DNA from: FEN-1297 sp021817845
GTDB lineage: Bacteria > Bacteroidota > Ignavibacteria > Ignavibacteriales > Ignavibacteriaceae
Reading direction: 5' to 3'
Assembly: GCA_021817845.1 (NCBI GenBank)
Contig: JAKAFW010000020.1
Location: forward strand, 1-64,000
Length of the DNA stretch: 64,000 nt
Position 1 is the first letter of the stretch. Every line of letters begins with the position of its first letter. This document shows, piece by piece, positions 16,909 through 26,193 of this stretch. Position numbers and translations under genes: made by a program. The notes below the pieces were generated by a model. It had not been told where the DNA came from and ran no database searches. It saw only the letters and a list, made by a program, of their open reading frames with translations.

Positions 16909-16944
16909 ATAATTTAGTCATTATAGATGAAAATAAGATGAAAA
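16909..16944 (-). promoter_or_regulatory. Response-regulator direct repeat (site 4)
   Basis: The + strand reads ATGAAAA-taag-ATGAAAA at 16927-16944. Ten nt downstream on the minus strand is TAAATTAT (16916-16909), a weaker match to TAnnTTTG. It precedes the TonB receptor. Confidence 0.55.
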
Positions 16945-17018
16945 ATGGAATTCAAATAACATGATAGCAAAATTATTTTTCACCCTTAGAAATGAACATA
17001 ATCTTGACCCCAAACATC

Positions 17019-18401
17019 CTAAAAAATATTCACTGGGAGTATAACGCTGAACACAGTATTTTCTCCCACTTCGCTTGACACGGTAATTTCTCCTTTATGC
17101 ATATCTACAATCTCTTTAGCTATTGCAAGTCCTAATCCGTTACCGCTAATTTCTGCGCGTGTTTCATTAGATCGGTAAAATCTTTTAAATATATAAGGCA
17201 ATTCATGCATCGGTATTCCAGAACCGTTGTCTTCAAAGATAATCTTAATTCTTTTACTATCGATGATTTCGAGCTTAACCGAAACAGACGAACCGGAATT
17301 TGAAAACTTAATTGCATTATCTATTAAGTTTACAAAAACACTTTTCAATTTTTCCTTATCTGCCTTAATTTCAACAGAATCACTGATTTGCAAATTTAAC
17401 AGCACGTTTTTCTTGATTGCCTGGCTGTTCAATAATTGAATACAATCGGTTAGTAATTCATCTAATCTCACTAAAGTCAAATTCAATTTGATTTGTGATG
17501 AATCCAATTTTGATAATGTTAAAAGTGAACTTGTCAGTTTAGTTAATCCATCAATCTCGTTAAGTGAGCTTTTGATGCTTTCCTTTGCTTCAGTATCAGT
17601 TAATTTTCTTTCTAAGATCTCAAGTTCTGTTTGTATTACAGTTAAAGGTGTTCTTATTTCATGGGAAGCATCAGCGACAAATCTTTTCTGACTTTTAAAG
17701 GCATCGTCCAATCTTTCGACCATTTCATTTAAAGTTTCCCCGAGCGCTCTAACTTCATCTTTAGCTTTAGGAAGCTTAAGCCTCTGGTCTAAATTATTAC
17801 CGGTAATTTTTTTTGCTGTTTCAGCCATGAGAGTAACCGGCTTAAAAGCGGCTTTAGATATGAAGAAAGCCATTATACCTGTTAAAACCAATCCTAATGG
17901 AATTATAATAATAAAAATATAGAATAGCCTGTCAAGGTCTTCGTAAGCGTCCCTCATTGAGGCAGCGGTTTCGAGCACATAGAGTGAATCCTGTCCGGTT
18001 TCAAAAGGTATCCATAAAATTTTAAGGCTTTCTTTTTGTATGTGAAACTTTGAATAGAGAGAAACTTGTTTTTCAGAGTGATTGAATTTTATTTCCGGTA
18101 TTTGTGAAAGAATTGAATCGCTTAAAATCTTTTTATTAATAGAATTAAATAGTTGAAATCTTACACCGCTAAGACCTTTAGCTCTGACAGATCTAATTTC
18201 TTTTAAGTCCAGTTTTCCATCTGTACTTAGTTCTTCAGTAATTTCTGTTTGCAATGCAACACTATAACTTTTAAGGTTAGCTTCAAGCTTTTGAAATTCT
18301 GCATGTTTTGTGCTTTGAAAAATAATGAATGAAAATACGCTAAGCATTACTCCGAACACCAAAGTATAAGCAAAAATTATTTTTGATTTTATTGAAAACA
18401 T
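17019..18401 (-). CDS. Sensor histidine kinase (CusS/heavy-metal-sensor-like)
   Basis: 460 aa. TM1 is at about residues 8-28 and TM2 at about 162-185, bounding a periplasmic sensor of about 130 residues. HAMP follows (186-238), then HisKA with FVADASHEIRTPLTVIQ, and HATPase with NLIDNAIKFSN, DNGSGIP and GNGLGLAIAK. It is the partner of the response regulator, whose TAA (complement of 18402-18404) immediately precedes this ATG. The layout resembles CusS/PcoS-type kinases, but the stimulus is unknown. A decayed paralogue lies at 11480-12313. Confidence 0.92.
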   Translation of the reverse strand: MFSIKSKIIFAYTLVFGVMLSVFSFIIFQSTKHAEFQKLEANLKSYSVALQTEITEELSTDGKLDLKEIRSVRAKGLSGVRFQLFNSINKKILSDSILSQIPEIKFNHSEKQVSLYSKFHIQKESLKILWIPFETGQDSLYVLETAASMRDAYEDLDRLFYIFIIIIPLGLVLTGIMAFFISKAAFKPVTLMAETAKKITGNNLDQRLKLPKAKDEVRALGETLNEMVERLDDAFKSQKRFVADASHEIRTPLTVIQTELEILERKLTDTEAKESIKSSLNEIDGLTKLTSSLLTLSKLDSSQIKLNLTLVRLDELLTDCIQLLNSQAIKKNVLLNLQISDSVEIKADKEKLKSVFVNLIDNAIKFSNSGSSVSVKLEIIDSKRIKIIFEDNGSGIPMHELPYIFKRFYRSNETRAEISGNGLGLAIAKEIVDMHKGEITVSSEVGENTVFSVILPVNIF

Positions 18402-19079
18402 TTATTCGTCTCTGTCTGCAAAAATATAACCGGAACCTCTTACAGTGTGAATTAGAGGCTTATTAAATTCCTTATCTATCTTTTGCCTAAGAAATTTTAC
18501 GAAAGCTTCGATAACATTACTGCGTGGATCAAAGTTCATATCCCACAATCGCTCGGAAATTAATTCACGAGATAAAATTTTATTCGGATTCATCATGAAA
18601 AGTTCAAGCAGCGCAAATTCTTTTGTTGATAGCTGGATCTCCTTTCCATCACGCTGAGCGTTATGAGTGTTTAAATCTAGTTTAACTCCGTAATACTCAA
18701 GCACGGAAGAGCGGGCTTCGCTTTTTCTTCTGGTAAGAGCGCGCATTCTTGCAAGTAATTCGCCGAAGTGAAACGGTTTTGCAAGATAATCATCCGCGCC
18801 TTCATCCAATCCTTTTATTTTATCCGAAACATCGTCAAGCGCCGTAAGCATTAAAACCGGGGTCAGAATATTATTGTGGCGCAAGTTAGCGCATGTTTGC
18901 CATCCATCCTGTCTGGGAAGCATAATATCGAGAATTATTACGTCATAATCATTTATTGTTGCAAGTTCTTCACCCGTAACACCATCTGCAGCGGTGTCAA
19001 CCGCATAAGATTCAGCTCTCAAACCTTTGGTAAGTGCGGCAGAAATCTTTCTATCATCTTCAATTAAAAGTACACGCAT
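18402..19079 (-). CDS. OmpR/CusR-family response regulator
   Basis: 225 aa. The receiver domain (1-115) has LLIEDDRKIS, the phospho-acceptor Asp in VIILDIMLPRQDGW, and the conserved Lys in YLAKPFHFGELL. A winged-helix output domain follows (about 125-222) with LSTKEFALLELFMMNP and VRGSGYIF. It is expected to bind direct repeats with an 11-bp period, which fits the five boxes found in this region. One of these is 36 bp upstream of its own start, which would give autoregulation. Confidence 0.93.
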   Translation of the reverse strand: MRVLLIEDDRKISAALTKGLRAESYAVDTAADGVTGEELATINDYDVIILDIMLPRQDGWQTCANLRHNNILTPVLMLTALDDVSDKIKGLDEGADDYLAKPFHFGELLARMRALTRRKSEARSSVLEYYGVKLDLNTHNAQRDGKEIQLSTKEFALLELFMMNPNKILSRELISERLWDMNFDPRSNVIEAFVKFLRQKIDKEFNKPLIHTVRGSGYIFADRDE

Positions 19080-19096
19080 ACACTATCTCTTTTTTA

Positions 19097-19132
19097 CAAA
19101 TATAAAGAGTTAATATGAAAATTAAATGAAAA
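19097..19132 (-). promoter_or_regulatory. Promoter with response-regulator direct repeat (site 5)
   Basis: The + strand reads ATGAAAA-ttaa-ATGAAAA at 19115-19132. Exactly 10 nt downstream on the minus strand is TATATTTG (19104-19097), a full TAnnTTTG. The flanks ACAAAT..TAAAG..TTAATATGAAA are shared with site 1. Transcription would start about 10 nt before the regulator gene. Confidence 0.65.
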
Positions 19133-19190
19133 TTCATTTCGGTTAAATCATCAATTAGGAATGTGCTCTATCCGTTTAACAATTTTAGTG

Positions 19191-21374
19191 TTAAAAATAA
19201 TAGAGATACTTTATTTTGAATACACCATTCCTTTCGGCGATATGCATTCTTTGAGGTAAAAGATTTCCGGCAGCATCAAATTGATCGCTCCGGTTATCAA
19301 GTTCATTGTAAGCAAAGTAAATCCAGCTTTTGGGCTGGAAGTTATAAGAAAAGAGCAATCCAGAAATTAATTGTTCCATGTGGTTCGTAGACGAATCAAA
19401 AAGATTATCAATATAGACTCTGACATTAATATTATTAATTGGAGTAATTGACAAAAACGGACGTGCGTTATAAGTAATATCTTCAACTCCCCCGGATGGG
19501 TTCCCCTCAATGTACATATTGTAAGAAGTTCCAAGTTGTAATACATCTGTTGCATTCCATTGAAAGTATGCTCCGAACCATGAATAGAACGCAATATAAT
19601 CTCTATTAAAGTTATAAGTTCTTGCATAACCTCCGTATAAATTGCCATTCCACTTTGCACTTGTGCTAAACCACCCGTTGTAGTCAATCTCATATGAATC
19701 GTATTTTATTCCTTGATCCTTAGATTTACCCGCAATCAGCGTAATTTCATAACCCCAATTGCTCCGGAATTGCATATTAAAGTCAAGGACTGCTGAATGG
19801 TCCATATATCCTTCAATATTTTTATAGTTGAAAGAAAATCCGCCCAACAAAAGTATCTGGCTAATGCTTCCTTCATCAAAGTACCAAACAGGACCGGTAA
19901 GTGAAGTTAGCTCTGATGTTCCAATCCATGGGACATAACCAATCTGTTGGATATCAAAATTATTGCCGATATATTTTGATCTTGCTAGAACCCACCATTT
20001 ACTTCCAAGCATTGTAAAACCGGCCGAAGCTGCATAATCACCCTCGGAATTTTTGAAAGACCTGCCAATTTGATAAGAAAGTTGCCAATCCGATTGCCTG
20101 AATGCACCGTCCACATCGATAACTCCATAAGTTGTATCTAAAGTTTGCTTGGCAACGAATAAAGCTCCGATAGAAGAATTTTCATCAAACTGTTTTTTAA
20201 TTCTTGCCGAACCGAACACTGCACGAGGTTCAGTTCTTTGAGTTGTATCATCCATATAATCTTTTTTATCAGTGAGTGCTAAGAATCCACCGTATTCCCA
20301 ATCTCCGATTCTTCCGAAAGCTTTTGTTCCAAGTATTAATGGGACTTCGCTGCCATCTGGTAATTTCTCCCCGATTCTTCTTGAATAAAATAATTCAAGC
20401 GGACTATAGAAACCTGTATTCACCTCTTTTCCGGCAGCCATAAATACTTCATTTCCTTCAGTGAAAAAAGGACGGCGTTCGCTGAAATGTGTTTCGTATC
20501 TTGAAATATTGAATTGGTATGGATCGGCTTCAATCTGTGCAAAATCGGGATTGGCGGTCAACTGAAATTTTAATTCCGGCGAAGGGTTGTACATTATATC
20601 TAATCCGGCATTCGGATCAATTTTATATTTGTTGTTTCCTTCATATGTTGCCTTTGCGAGCCCTACCGGATAAATTTCCAGATTTAATCCCTTAACGCTT
20701 GGCTTAAAATTATCGAAAATCAATTCGCCGAATTTTGAAACTCTTTGACCTTCATTTTTTTCGTATTTGTTCCAATATAGATCTTCAGCATTTGATGGAA
20801 TATAACGGTCAAAATCTAAACCCCATACCTTTAAATTTTTATTATATTGAATAGATTTATAAGGAATTTTCATTTCTGCCACCCATCCCCAGCTGTAAAT
20901 TTTAGTCGCAGCAAACCAAATACCATCCCAACTGTAATCTCTGTTCCGGGCGTCGTCTAATAACCTTGCATCGCTTCTAACACCGGAAACAGAAACGATA
21001 AATTTATAAGCAGTTTTATTATCGTCGAAAGTATCCAGCATAAAAGAAACATATTCTCCGGTGATATTGTCTAGTGTTCCTGTAAAAGGCTGAATGAAAT
21101 TTTTATCTTCATGGCAAATAATTAAACAATAAATAGCGTCTTCGGTTGTAAGAACTTTTGCAACAGTAGACCAAGTCGGCGTTTTATCATAATATGGCGA
21201 TAGCTGAAAAAAGTTTGTAGCCGAATCGGCATTGCTCCACGCTGGATCGATCACCCCGTCAATTTTTATTTCTTCATTTGTCCTTCTTAGAATTAATTTT
21301 TTGCCGTGATTGTCATTTTTGGCAAAAGCACCTGCAAATAAAATAATTATTAAAAACAATAATTTTTTCTTCAT
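19191..21374 (-). CDS. CBM9-like / DUF5916 outer-membrane-associated protein
   Basis: 727 aa with a signal peptide (about 1-19). Residues about 25-215 form a CBM9/DOMON-like domain (IKIDGVIDPAWSNADSATNF, later WVAEMKIPYKSIQY and WGLDFDRYIP). The rest matches DUF5916 with FSERRPFFTEGNEVF, ELFYSRRIG and GTKAFGRIGDWEYG, and is predicted to be a barrel. The family is frequent in Bacteroidota and Ignavibacteria and may take part in glycan or peptide handling, but no activity is established that I know of. It is not preceded by the local regulatory box. Confidence 0.85.
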   Translation of the reverse strand: MKKKLLFLIIILFAGAFAKNDNHGKKLILRRTNEEIKIDGVIDPAWSNADSATNFFQLSPYYDKTPTWSTVAKVLTTEDAIYCLIICHEDKNFIQPFTGTLDNITGEYVSFMLDTFDDNKTAYKFIVSVSGVRSDARLLDDARNRDYSWDGIWFAATKIYSWGWVAEMKIPYKSIQYNKNLKVWGLDFDRYIPSNAEDLYWNKYEKNEGQRVSKFGELIFDNFKPSVKGLNLEIYPVGLAKATYEGNNKYKIDPNAGLDIMYNPSPELKFQLTANPDFAQIEADPYQFNISRYETHFSERRPFFTEGNEVFMAAGKEVNTGFYSPLELFYSRRIGEKLPDGSEVPLILGTKAFGRIGDWEYGGFLALTDKKDYMDDTTQRTEPRAVFGSARIKKQFDENSSIGALFVAKQTLDTTYGVIDVDGAFRQSDWQLSYQIGRSFKNSEGDYAASAGFTMLGSKWWVLARSKYIGNNFDIQQIGYVPWIGTSELTSLTGPVWYFDEGSISQILLLGGFSFNYKNIEGYMDHSAVLDFNMQFRSNWGYEITLIAGKSKDQGIKYDSYEIDYNGWFSTSAKWNGNLYGGYARTYNFNRDYIAFYSWFGAYFQWNATDVLQLGTSYNMYIEGNPSGGVEDITYNARPFLSITPINNINVRVYIDNLFDSSTNHMEQLISGLLFSYNFQPKSWIYFAYNELDNRSDQFDAAGNLLPQRMHIAERNGVFKIKYLYYF

Positions 21375-21616
21375 TAAACTTTTTCTTTCATTCGTATTCT
21401 TACTTTTGACTGAAAAAATAATATTTGGTTACCGTAAAGCCTATTAGAAATAATATTTGCTGACTTACCTATGCAAAGCTTATTATATTCTGAAAAAGTT
21501 TAAACTGATTATTGATGAATGGGAAATATTGTTTTCTTACGGTTGAATTAGTTGATAACCTTATAGGAAAATGTGAAGGAATCTATAGTCTTGCCGTCTA
21601 TATCTTTGCTTTTTTC

Positions 21617-21646
21617 TTGAACTTAAACTTAATCTTGAACTTGAGC
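21617..21646. repeat. Hexanucleotide microsatellite, copy 1
   Basis: Five units of the pattern TTRAAC in a row (TTGAAC TTAAAC TTAATC, then TTGAAC TTGAGC). Similar arrays occur at 51446-51463 and 58178-58201. The rest of the 21375-21703 gap shows only a short TACGGT/ACCGTA stem near 21650-21675. Confidence 0.6.
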
Positions 21647-21703
21647 GCTACGGTGTACTTTTCGAAACCGTAAGTTTATTGAAAAAATTAGATTATATAG
21701 AGT

Positions 21704-22753
21704 TTACAAAATTATTCCACTGCCGAGGCATAAATCACTTTGATAAAAAACCGCAAATTGACCGGGGGCTATTCCCTGATCCGGTCTATCTAATTTTATC
21801 TCCGCAGTATCATCGTCCGAAAAAGTAAGCTGACAAGAAAACATTTTTGCCCCATGACGGATTTTAACTTTTAGGCCATTTGTCGATGGTCTTTCTTCTG
21901 AAATCCAATTAAACTTACCTGCAGTAAAAAAATCCTTTTCTCTAAGAGCTTGATCTTCTCTTGAAACATAAACAAGATTCTCTTTAACATCCTTTTTTAC
22001 CACATACCAGGGACCGCCGGATAAACCAAGCCCGGAACGTTGCCCTATTGTGTAAAAATAATACCCGTTATGATCACCTAATTTTTTACCTGAGCCCGAA
22101 TCAATTATTTCGCCCTTTATTTCGCCAAGATGATGTTTCACAAATTCATTGAACTTAATTTGTCCGAGAAAACAGATTCCCTGACTGTCTCTTCGATCCA
22201 TCGTCGGCAATTGATATTGATGAGCTAAATCTCTGACCTCGCTTTTATTGTATGAGCCGATCGGAAACATGGCTCGCGATAATTGCCGCTGCGAGAGGTA
22301 AGCCAAAAAGTAAGTCTGATCCTTAATTGGATCGGGAGACATACTTAATTGATATTTCCCATTTTTCAATTCAACTCTCGCGTAATGTCCGCTTGCTACT
22401 TTTTCAAATGAAGAATCGATTTTATCGTAAAACTGTCCGAATTTAATTAAGCTGTTGCAGAAAATATCCGGATTAGGCGTCCGTCCTTCTTTTATTTCGG
22501 AAATTGTGTATGTTACAACGGTCTCCCAATATTCAGTCTGAAGCGGAATAACTTCCAAAGGTACTCCAGCTTGTCGGCACGCTCCTCTGGCATATTTAAG
22601 GTCTTCTTCCCATGGGCACTCACCTAGGAAAGAAAATTCATCTTGAAGCCATATCTTTAAATAGAATGCTGTAAGATCATGACCCTGATCTTTTAATAAT
22701 CGCATTGCAACGGAGCTGTCAACGCCCCCGGAAAGTAATACCGCAATTTTCAT
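21704..22753 (-). CDS. mnmA: tRNA-specific 2-thiouridylase
   Basis: 349 aa, typical of the family. It inserts sulfur at C2 of U34 in tRNAs for Lys, Glu and Gln. The ATP-binding PP-loop is LLSGGVDSSVAMRL at the N-terminus. The two catalytic cysteines are in GRTPNPDIFCNSLIKF and RDSQGICFLGQ. KDQTYFLAYLSQ and YTIGQRSGLGLSGGPWYV are also diagnostic. It lies between the DUF5916 gene and the PH-like membrane gene as an apparently single gene. Confidence 0.95.
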   Translation of the reverse strand: MKIAVLLSGGVDSSVAMRLLKDQGHDLTAFYLKIWLQDEFSFLGECPWEEDLKYARGACRQAGVPLEVIPLQTEYWETVVTYTISEIKEGRTPNPDIFCNSLIKFGQFYDKIDSSFEKVASGHYARVELKNGKYQLSMSPDPIKDQTYFLAYLSQRQLSRAMFPIGSYNKSEVRDLAHQYQLPTMDRRDSQGICFLGQIKFNEFVKHHLGEIKGEIIDSGSGKKLGDHNGYYFYTIGQRSGLGLSGGPWYVVKKDVKENLVYVSREDQALREKDFFTAGKFNWISEERPSTNGLKVKIRHGAKMFSCQLTFSDDDTAEIKLDRPDQGIAPGQFAVFYQSDLCLGSGIIL

Positions 22754-22836
22754 GTTAGCTGTTTGTTTAATTTTTCCTAGACAAAAATAATGAAAGCAGG
22801 GGTAAGTTTTTGGGGAAAAATTGTGGCGCAGAAATC

Positions 22837-23379
22837 TTAGGCTTTTTTATCTCTTTCGGTGGACAGAGGAGGATTTCTTTTAGTCGCTTTTAGTTTTTGC
22901 AATACACGGCTATACACTTGATCATTTACATTGCTAAGAAGAGTCTTTTCAAGTTGAACTGAATTACTTAACTTGCTAAAAAATCCCATACATATTTTAC
23001 TTCTCCTATCACACACTTTTGCTAACCCGTTATATCTTCCGTCGAAAATTCCGCCTTCTAAAATTTCGATTTCTGAATAATAAATTACAACTTTCCTCTT
23101 CGAAAAAAGGAAATCTGTGCATGTAATTTTTTCTTTGTCAGCAGAAATGTTATAAGCAAGAATTTTGTACATCGTCAAATATTGTTTGTTAATGTAGTAA
23201 ATCAATAATGCAGTGATTACAAAAGGGAAAAGATATATTAACGAATAGTTAATGTTAGAAACTGCGGAAATTAAAAAAGCAAAAAGTATTATAGTAGCTG
23301 GGATATTTCCGTAACGGTAAATAGCTCTATAAAAAAAAGAATACGAATAATTGGTTATATTATTTTCGGTTATTGTCAT
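22837..23379 (-). CDS. Small membrane protein with PH-like domain
   Basis: 180 aa. Two hydrophobic segments (about residues 28-45 and 48-65) are followed by a beta-rich soluble part (AYNISADKEKITCTDFLF, KVVIYYSEIEILEGGIFDGR) in the style of bacterial PH domains. The tail is basic (KLKATKRNPP). It lies 7 bp downstream of the PIN-PhoH gene, so the two are co-transcribed. The function is unknown. Confidence 0.65.
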   Translation of the reverse strand: MTITENNITNYSYSFFYRAIYRYGNIPATIILFAFLISAVSNINYSLIYLFPFVITALLIYYINKQYLTMYKILAYNISADKEKITCTDFLFSKRKVVIYYSEIEILEGGIFDGRYNGLAKVCDRRSKICMGFFSKLSNSVQLEKTLLSNVNDQVYSRVLQKLKATKRNPPLSTERDKKA

Positions 23380-23386
23380 TACATTC

Positions 23387-24757
23387 CTATAAAAGATTGC
23401 TCGCTAGCTCGGCAAGCTCAGAGCGTTCTCCCTTTTCAAGATTAATATGAGCGTAGAGTTTCTGTCCCATAAAGTGGTCGATTAAATAAGTAAGCCCATT
23501 TGATTGTGAATCAAGATAAGGATGATCGATCTGGTAAATATCTCCGGTAAATACAACTTTAGAACCTTCGCCGGCACGGGTTATAATTGTTTTAATTTCA
23601 TGCGGTGTTAAGTTTTGTGCCTCATCTACAATAAAGAAAATTCTTTGCAGGCTCCTTCCGCGGATATACGAAAGCGGTTCGATAACAAGTTTCTCCTCCT
23701 TAACCATATTTGTAATTAACATGCTTTGTTTATCGGTTTCGGTAAATTGATCTTGTATGACGCGCAGATTGTCCCACAGCGGCTGCATGTAAGGTTCAAT
23801 TTTACTTTGAACGTCGCCCGGGAGATAACCTATGTCTCTGTTACTTAGGGGGATGATCGGACGCGCAATAAAAATCTGCCGGTAATTTTTTCTCACGTTC
23901 AAAGCGCTTGCAAGTGCAAGAAGTGTCTTTCCAGTTCCAGCTTTTCCGGTTAATGTGACTAAAGAGATATCTAAATTTGTTAAAGCATCAACTGCAAAAG
24001 TCTGTTCAGCGTTGCGAGGTTTAATTCCGTATATAATATTTTTATCAACTTTCCTAAGGTTTCCCATCTCTTGATCAAGATAGGCAAGCACAGATCTGTT
24101 TGAATTTCTAATAATGTAAAATTTATTCGGGACTGCGTCGCTGTTTAATTTTTTTAATACTAACTTTGCGGGAATTTCATATGGAGGCTGAAATAATTTA
24201 ACGATTATCTCATCATCAAAATCTTCCACTATTTCTTTACCGCTATAAAGCTCTTCTACGCTGTTGATTCGGTCTGTTGTATAATCTTCAGCAAGAATGC
24301 CAAGTGCTTTCGCCTTCATTCTAAGGTTAACATCTTTTGTAACTAAAATTATTGTCGATCTGCCGTTAACTTTCTTATTCCATTCAAAAGCAACAGAAAG
24401 AATTCTATGATCAGGCGTGTCTTCCTTAAATATTTCTTTAATTTCATTAGCAATACCGCGAGAAATAGCGATTCTTACTTTGCCTCTTCCTTTTCCCATT
24501 GAAACTCCGCCGTTAAAAAGCGCAGTCCCAGTCATCGAGTCCAAGGTTCGTGCAAATTCTCTTGCGTTAAGGTTTATTACCTGACTTCCTCTTTTAAAAT
24601 GATCTAATTCTTCGATAACAGTCAGAGGAATTATAACATCGTGTTCCTGGAATTGGTTAATGCATGTGGCATCGTGAAGAATCACGTTGGTATCAAGTAT
24701 AAATGTTTTTAATCGTTTGATTGGTTTCTGCGGTTGGGAAATTTTTTTTATTTTCAT
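23387..24757 (-). CDS. PIN-domain PhoH-family ATPase
   Basis: 456 aa. The N-terminal PIN nuclease domain (about 15-165) has KTFILDTNVILHD and ILVTKDVNLRMKAK. The C-terminal PhoH ATPase (about 240-455) has Walker A TGKAGTGKTLLALASAL, RPIIPLSNRDIGYLPGD and the acidic Walker B FFIVDEAQNLTPHE. This PIN-PhoH fusion is the PhoH2/YlaK type, linked in the literature to RNA unwinding and cleavage. It is first in a two-gene unit with the PH-like membrane protein. Confidence 0.92.
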   Translation of the reverse strand: MKIKKISQPQKPIKRLKTFILDTNVILHDATCINQFQEHDVIIPLTVIEELDHFKRGSQVINLNAREFARTLDSMTGTALFNGGVSMGKGRGKVRIAISRGIANEIKEIFKEDTPDHRILSVAFEWNKKVNGRSTIILVTKDVNLRMKAKALGILAEDYTTDRINSVEELYSGKEIVEDFDDEIIVKLFQPPYEIPAKLVLKKLNSDAVPNKFYIIRNSNRSVLAYLDQEMGNLRKVDKNIIYGIKPRNAEQTFAVDALTNLDISLVTLTGKAGTGKTLLALASALNVRKNYRQIFIARPIIPLSNRDIGYLPGDVQSKIEPYMQPLWDNLRVIQDQFTETDKQSMLITNMVKEEKLVIEPLSYIRGRSLQRIFFIVDEAQNLTPHEIKTIITRAGEGSKVVFTGDIYQIDHPYLDSQSNGLTYLIDHFMGQKLYAHINLEKGERSELAELASNLL

Positions 24758-24936
24758 TCAAAGTGCTCTTTTATTTCGGTGCAAATATTATGATTTTTAA
24801 CTGTCTTAACAAGTCTCATAATTTTTCTGGCTATTAAATTTATATTAATTCCTCCTTTACAAAAATTCTTTTTAAATTACATTAAGAAATGCTTTACTTG
24901 AAGTGAATTTCATCACTAAGTTTTTCGTTTTGTGAA

Positions 24937-24967
24937 TTGAAACTATAACCTTTATGATTTATATTTG
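24937..24967 (+). promoter_or_regulatory. Promoter of carAB
   Basis: TTGAAA (24937-24942), a 17-bp spacer, then TATATTTG (24960-24967), which fits both the sigma-70 TATATT and the Bacteroidota TAnnTTTG form. The predicted start near 24973 leaves a leader of about 140 nt before the carA ATG. Confidence 0.55.
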
Positions 24968-25051
24968 TTAAAAATATTTATGATATTATTTAAAGAGATT
25001 AACATTATTCGACTTAAGGCAGACGGTGAAATTATAAAGAGTCTATTAGCA

Positions 25052-25079
25052 TAGCCACTCCACGAGTGGCTATTTTTTT
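25052..25079 (+). terminator. Intrinsic terminator in the carAB leader (putative attenuator)
   Basis: TAGCCACTC pairs with GAGTGGCTA across a CAC loop (9 bp), followed by seven T. It lies 37 bp before the carA ATG and downstream of the predicted promoter, so reading through it is required for carAB expression. This is the usual layout of transcription attenuation. The GTG within its right arm opens an artificial extension of carA. Confidence 0.75.
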
Positions 25080-25116
25080 GTTTGAATGGAAACTGACTAA
25101 AAGGAAAATTGTAAGA

Positions 25117-26193
25117 ATGAGCAATGAAAGAAAGGTCGCAAAATTAATTTTAGAAGACGGAACGGAGTTTTCCGGCTTTAGCTTTGGGTATGAAAAAAAT
25201 ACAAACGGTGAAGTCGTCTTTAATACCGGAATGGTTGGCTATCCGGAAACAATGACCGATCCATCTTATCGCGGGCAAATTTTGGTTAGCACTTATCCGT
25301 TAATCGGAAATTATGGCGTCCCCGGATACGAACGAGAAAATAATTTGTTAAAATATTTTGAATCCGAACAAATTCATTGCAGAGCATTAATCGTTTCGGA
25401 TTATTCTGAAAACTATTCCCACTGGAATGCCAAACGCTCTCTATCAGATTGGATGATTGAACAAAAAATTCCGGGAATCACCGGAATAGATACAAGGATG
25501 CTGACCAGACGGCTTCGCGATCAAGGCACAATGCTGGGAAAAATTATTATTGAAGAAAACATTGAAATAGACTTTGAAGATGTGAATCAATTAAATTTAG
25601 TCGGCGAGGTAAGTGTTAAAGAACCGGTTGAATTTAAACGCGGCTCCAAGAAAATAGTTCTGGTCGATTGCGGAACAAAGAACAACATTATACAAGCTTA
25701 TCTAAAAAGAGATATTACTGTTTTAAGAGTTCCTTACGATTATGATTTTTCTAAAGAAAAGACCAACGGTATTCTAATTTCAAACGGGCCGGGTGATCCG
25801 AAAATGTGTACTTCAACTATTGAGAATGCAAGAAAGGCAATGACTAAAGGGACTCCGATTTTAGGAGTTTGTCTTGGCAGTCAAATTATGGCTCTTGCTG
25901 CCGGCGCAAATACTTATAAATTGAAATATGGACATCGCGGGCATAATCAACCTTGCAATGAAATGGGAACGAAACGATGCTATATTACTTCACAAAATCA
26001 TGGTTATGCAGTTGATTCCGAAACTCTTCCCGAAGATTGGCGCGAGTGGTTTGTGAATGATAACGACGGAACAAACGAAGGAATAATTCATATCTCTAAA
26101 CCTTATTTCGCAGCTCAATTTCACCCTGAGGCATCTCCGGGACCTGATGATACAGAGTTTATTTTCGACATGTTTTTGAGGGCATTAAAATGA
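25117..26193 (+). CDS. carA: Carbamoyl-phosphate synthase small (glutaminase) subunit
   Basis: 358 aa with the start at ATG 25117. The frame is open further upstream to a GTG at 25066, but that GTG lies in the leader terminator, and the family begins close to KLILEDGTEFSGFSFG. The C-terminal class I glutamine amidotransferase domain has the nucleophile Cys in LGVCLGSQIM and the catalytic His in FHPEASPGPDD. It frees ammonia from glutamine for carB. The stop overlaps the carB start (ATGA). Confidence 0.96.
   Translation: MSNERKVAKLILEDGTEFSGFSFGYEKNTNGEVVFNTGMVGYPETMTDPSYRGQILVSTYPLIGNYGVPGYERENNLLKYFESEQIHCRALIVSDYSENYSHWNAKRSLSDWMIEQKIPGITGIDTRMLTRRLRDQGTMLGKIIIEENIEIDFEDVNQLNLVGEVSVKEPVEFKRGSKKIVLVDCGTKNNIIQAYLKRDITVLRVPYDYDFSKEKTNGILISNGPGDPKMCTSTIENARKAMTKGTPILGVCLGSQIMALAAGANTYKLKYGHRGHNQPCNEMGTKRCYITSQNHGYAVDSETLPEDWREWFVNDNDGTNEGIIHISKPYFAAQFHPEASPGPDDTEFIFDMFLRALK

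Noticed and set aside
25066..25116. N-terminal extension of carA from GTG
   Set aside because: The codons are the right arm and T-run of the leader terminator. Family alignment starts near ATG 25117.
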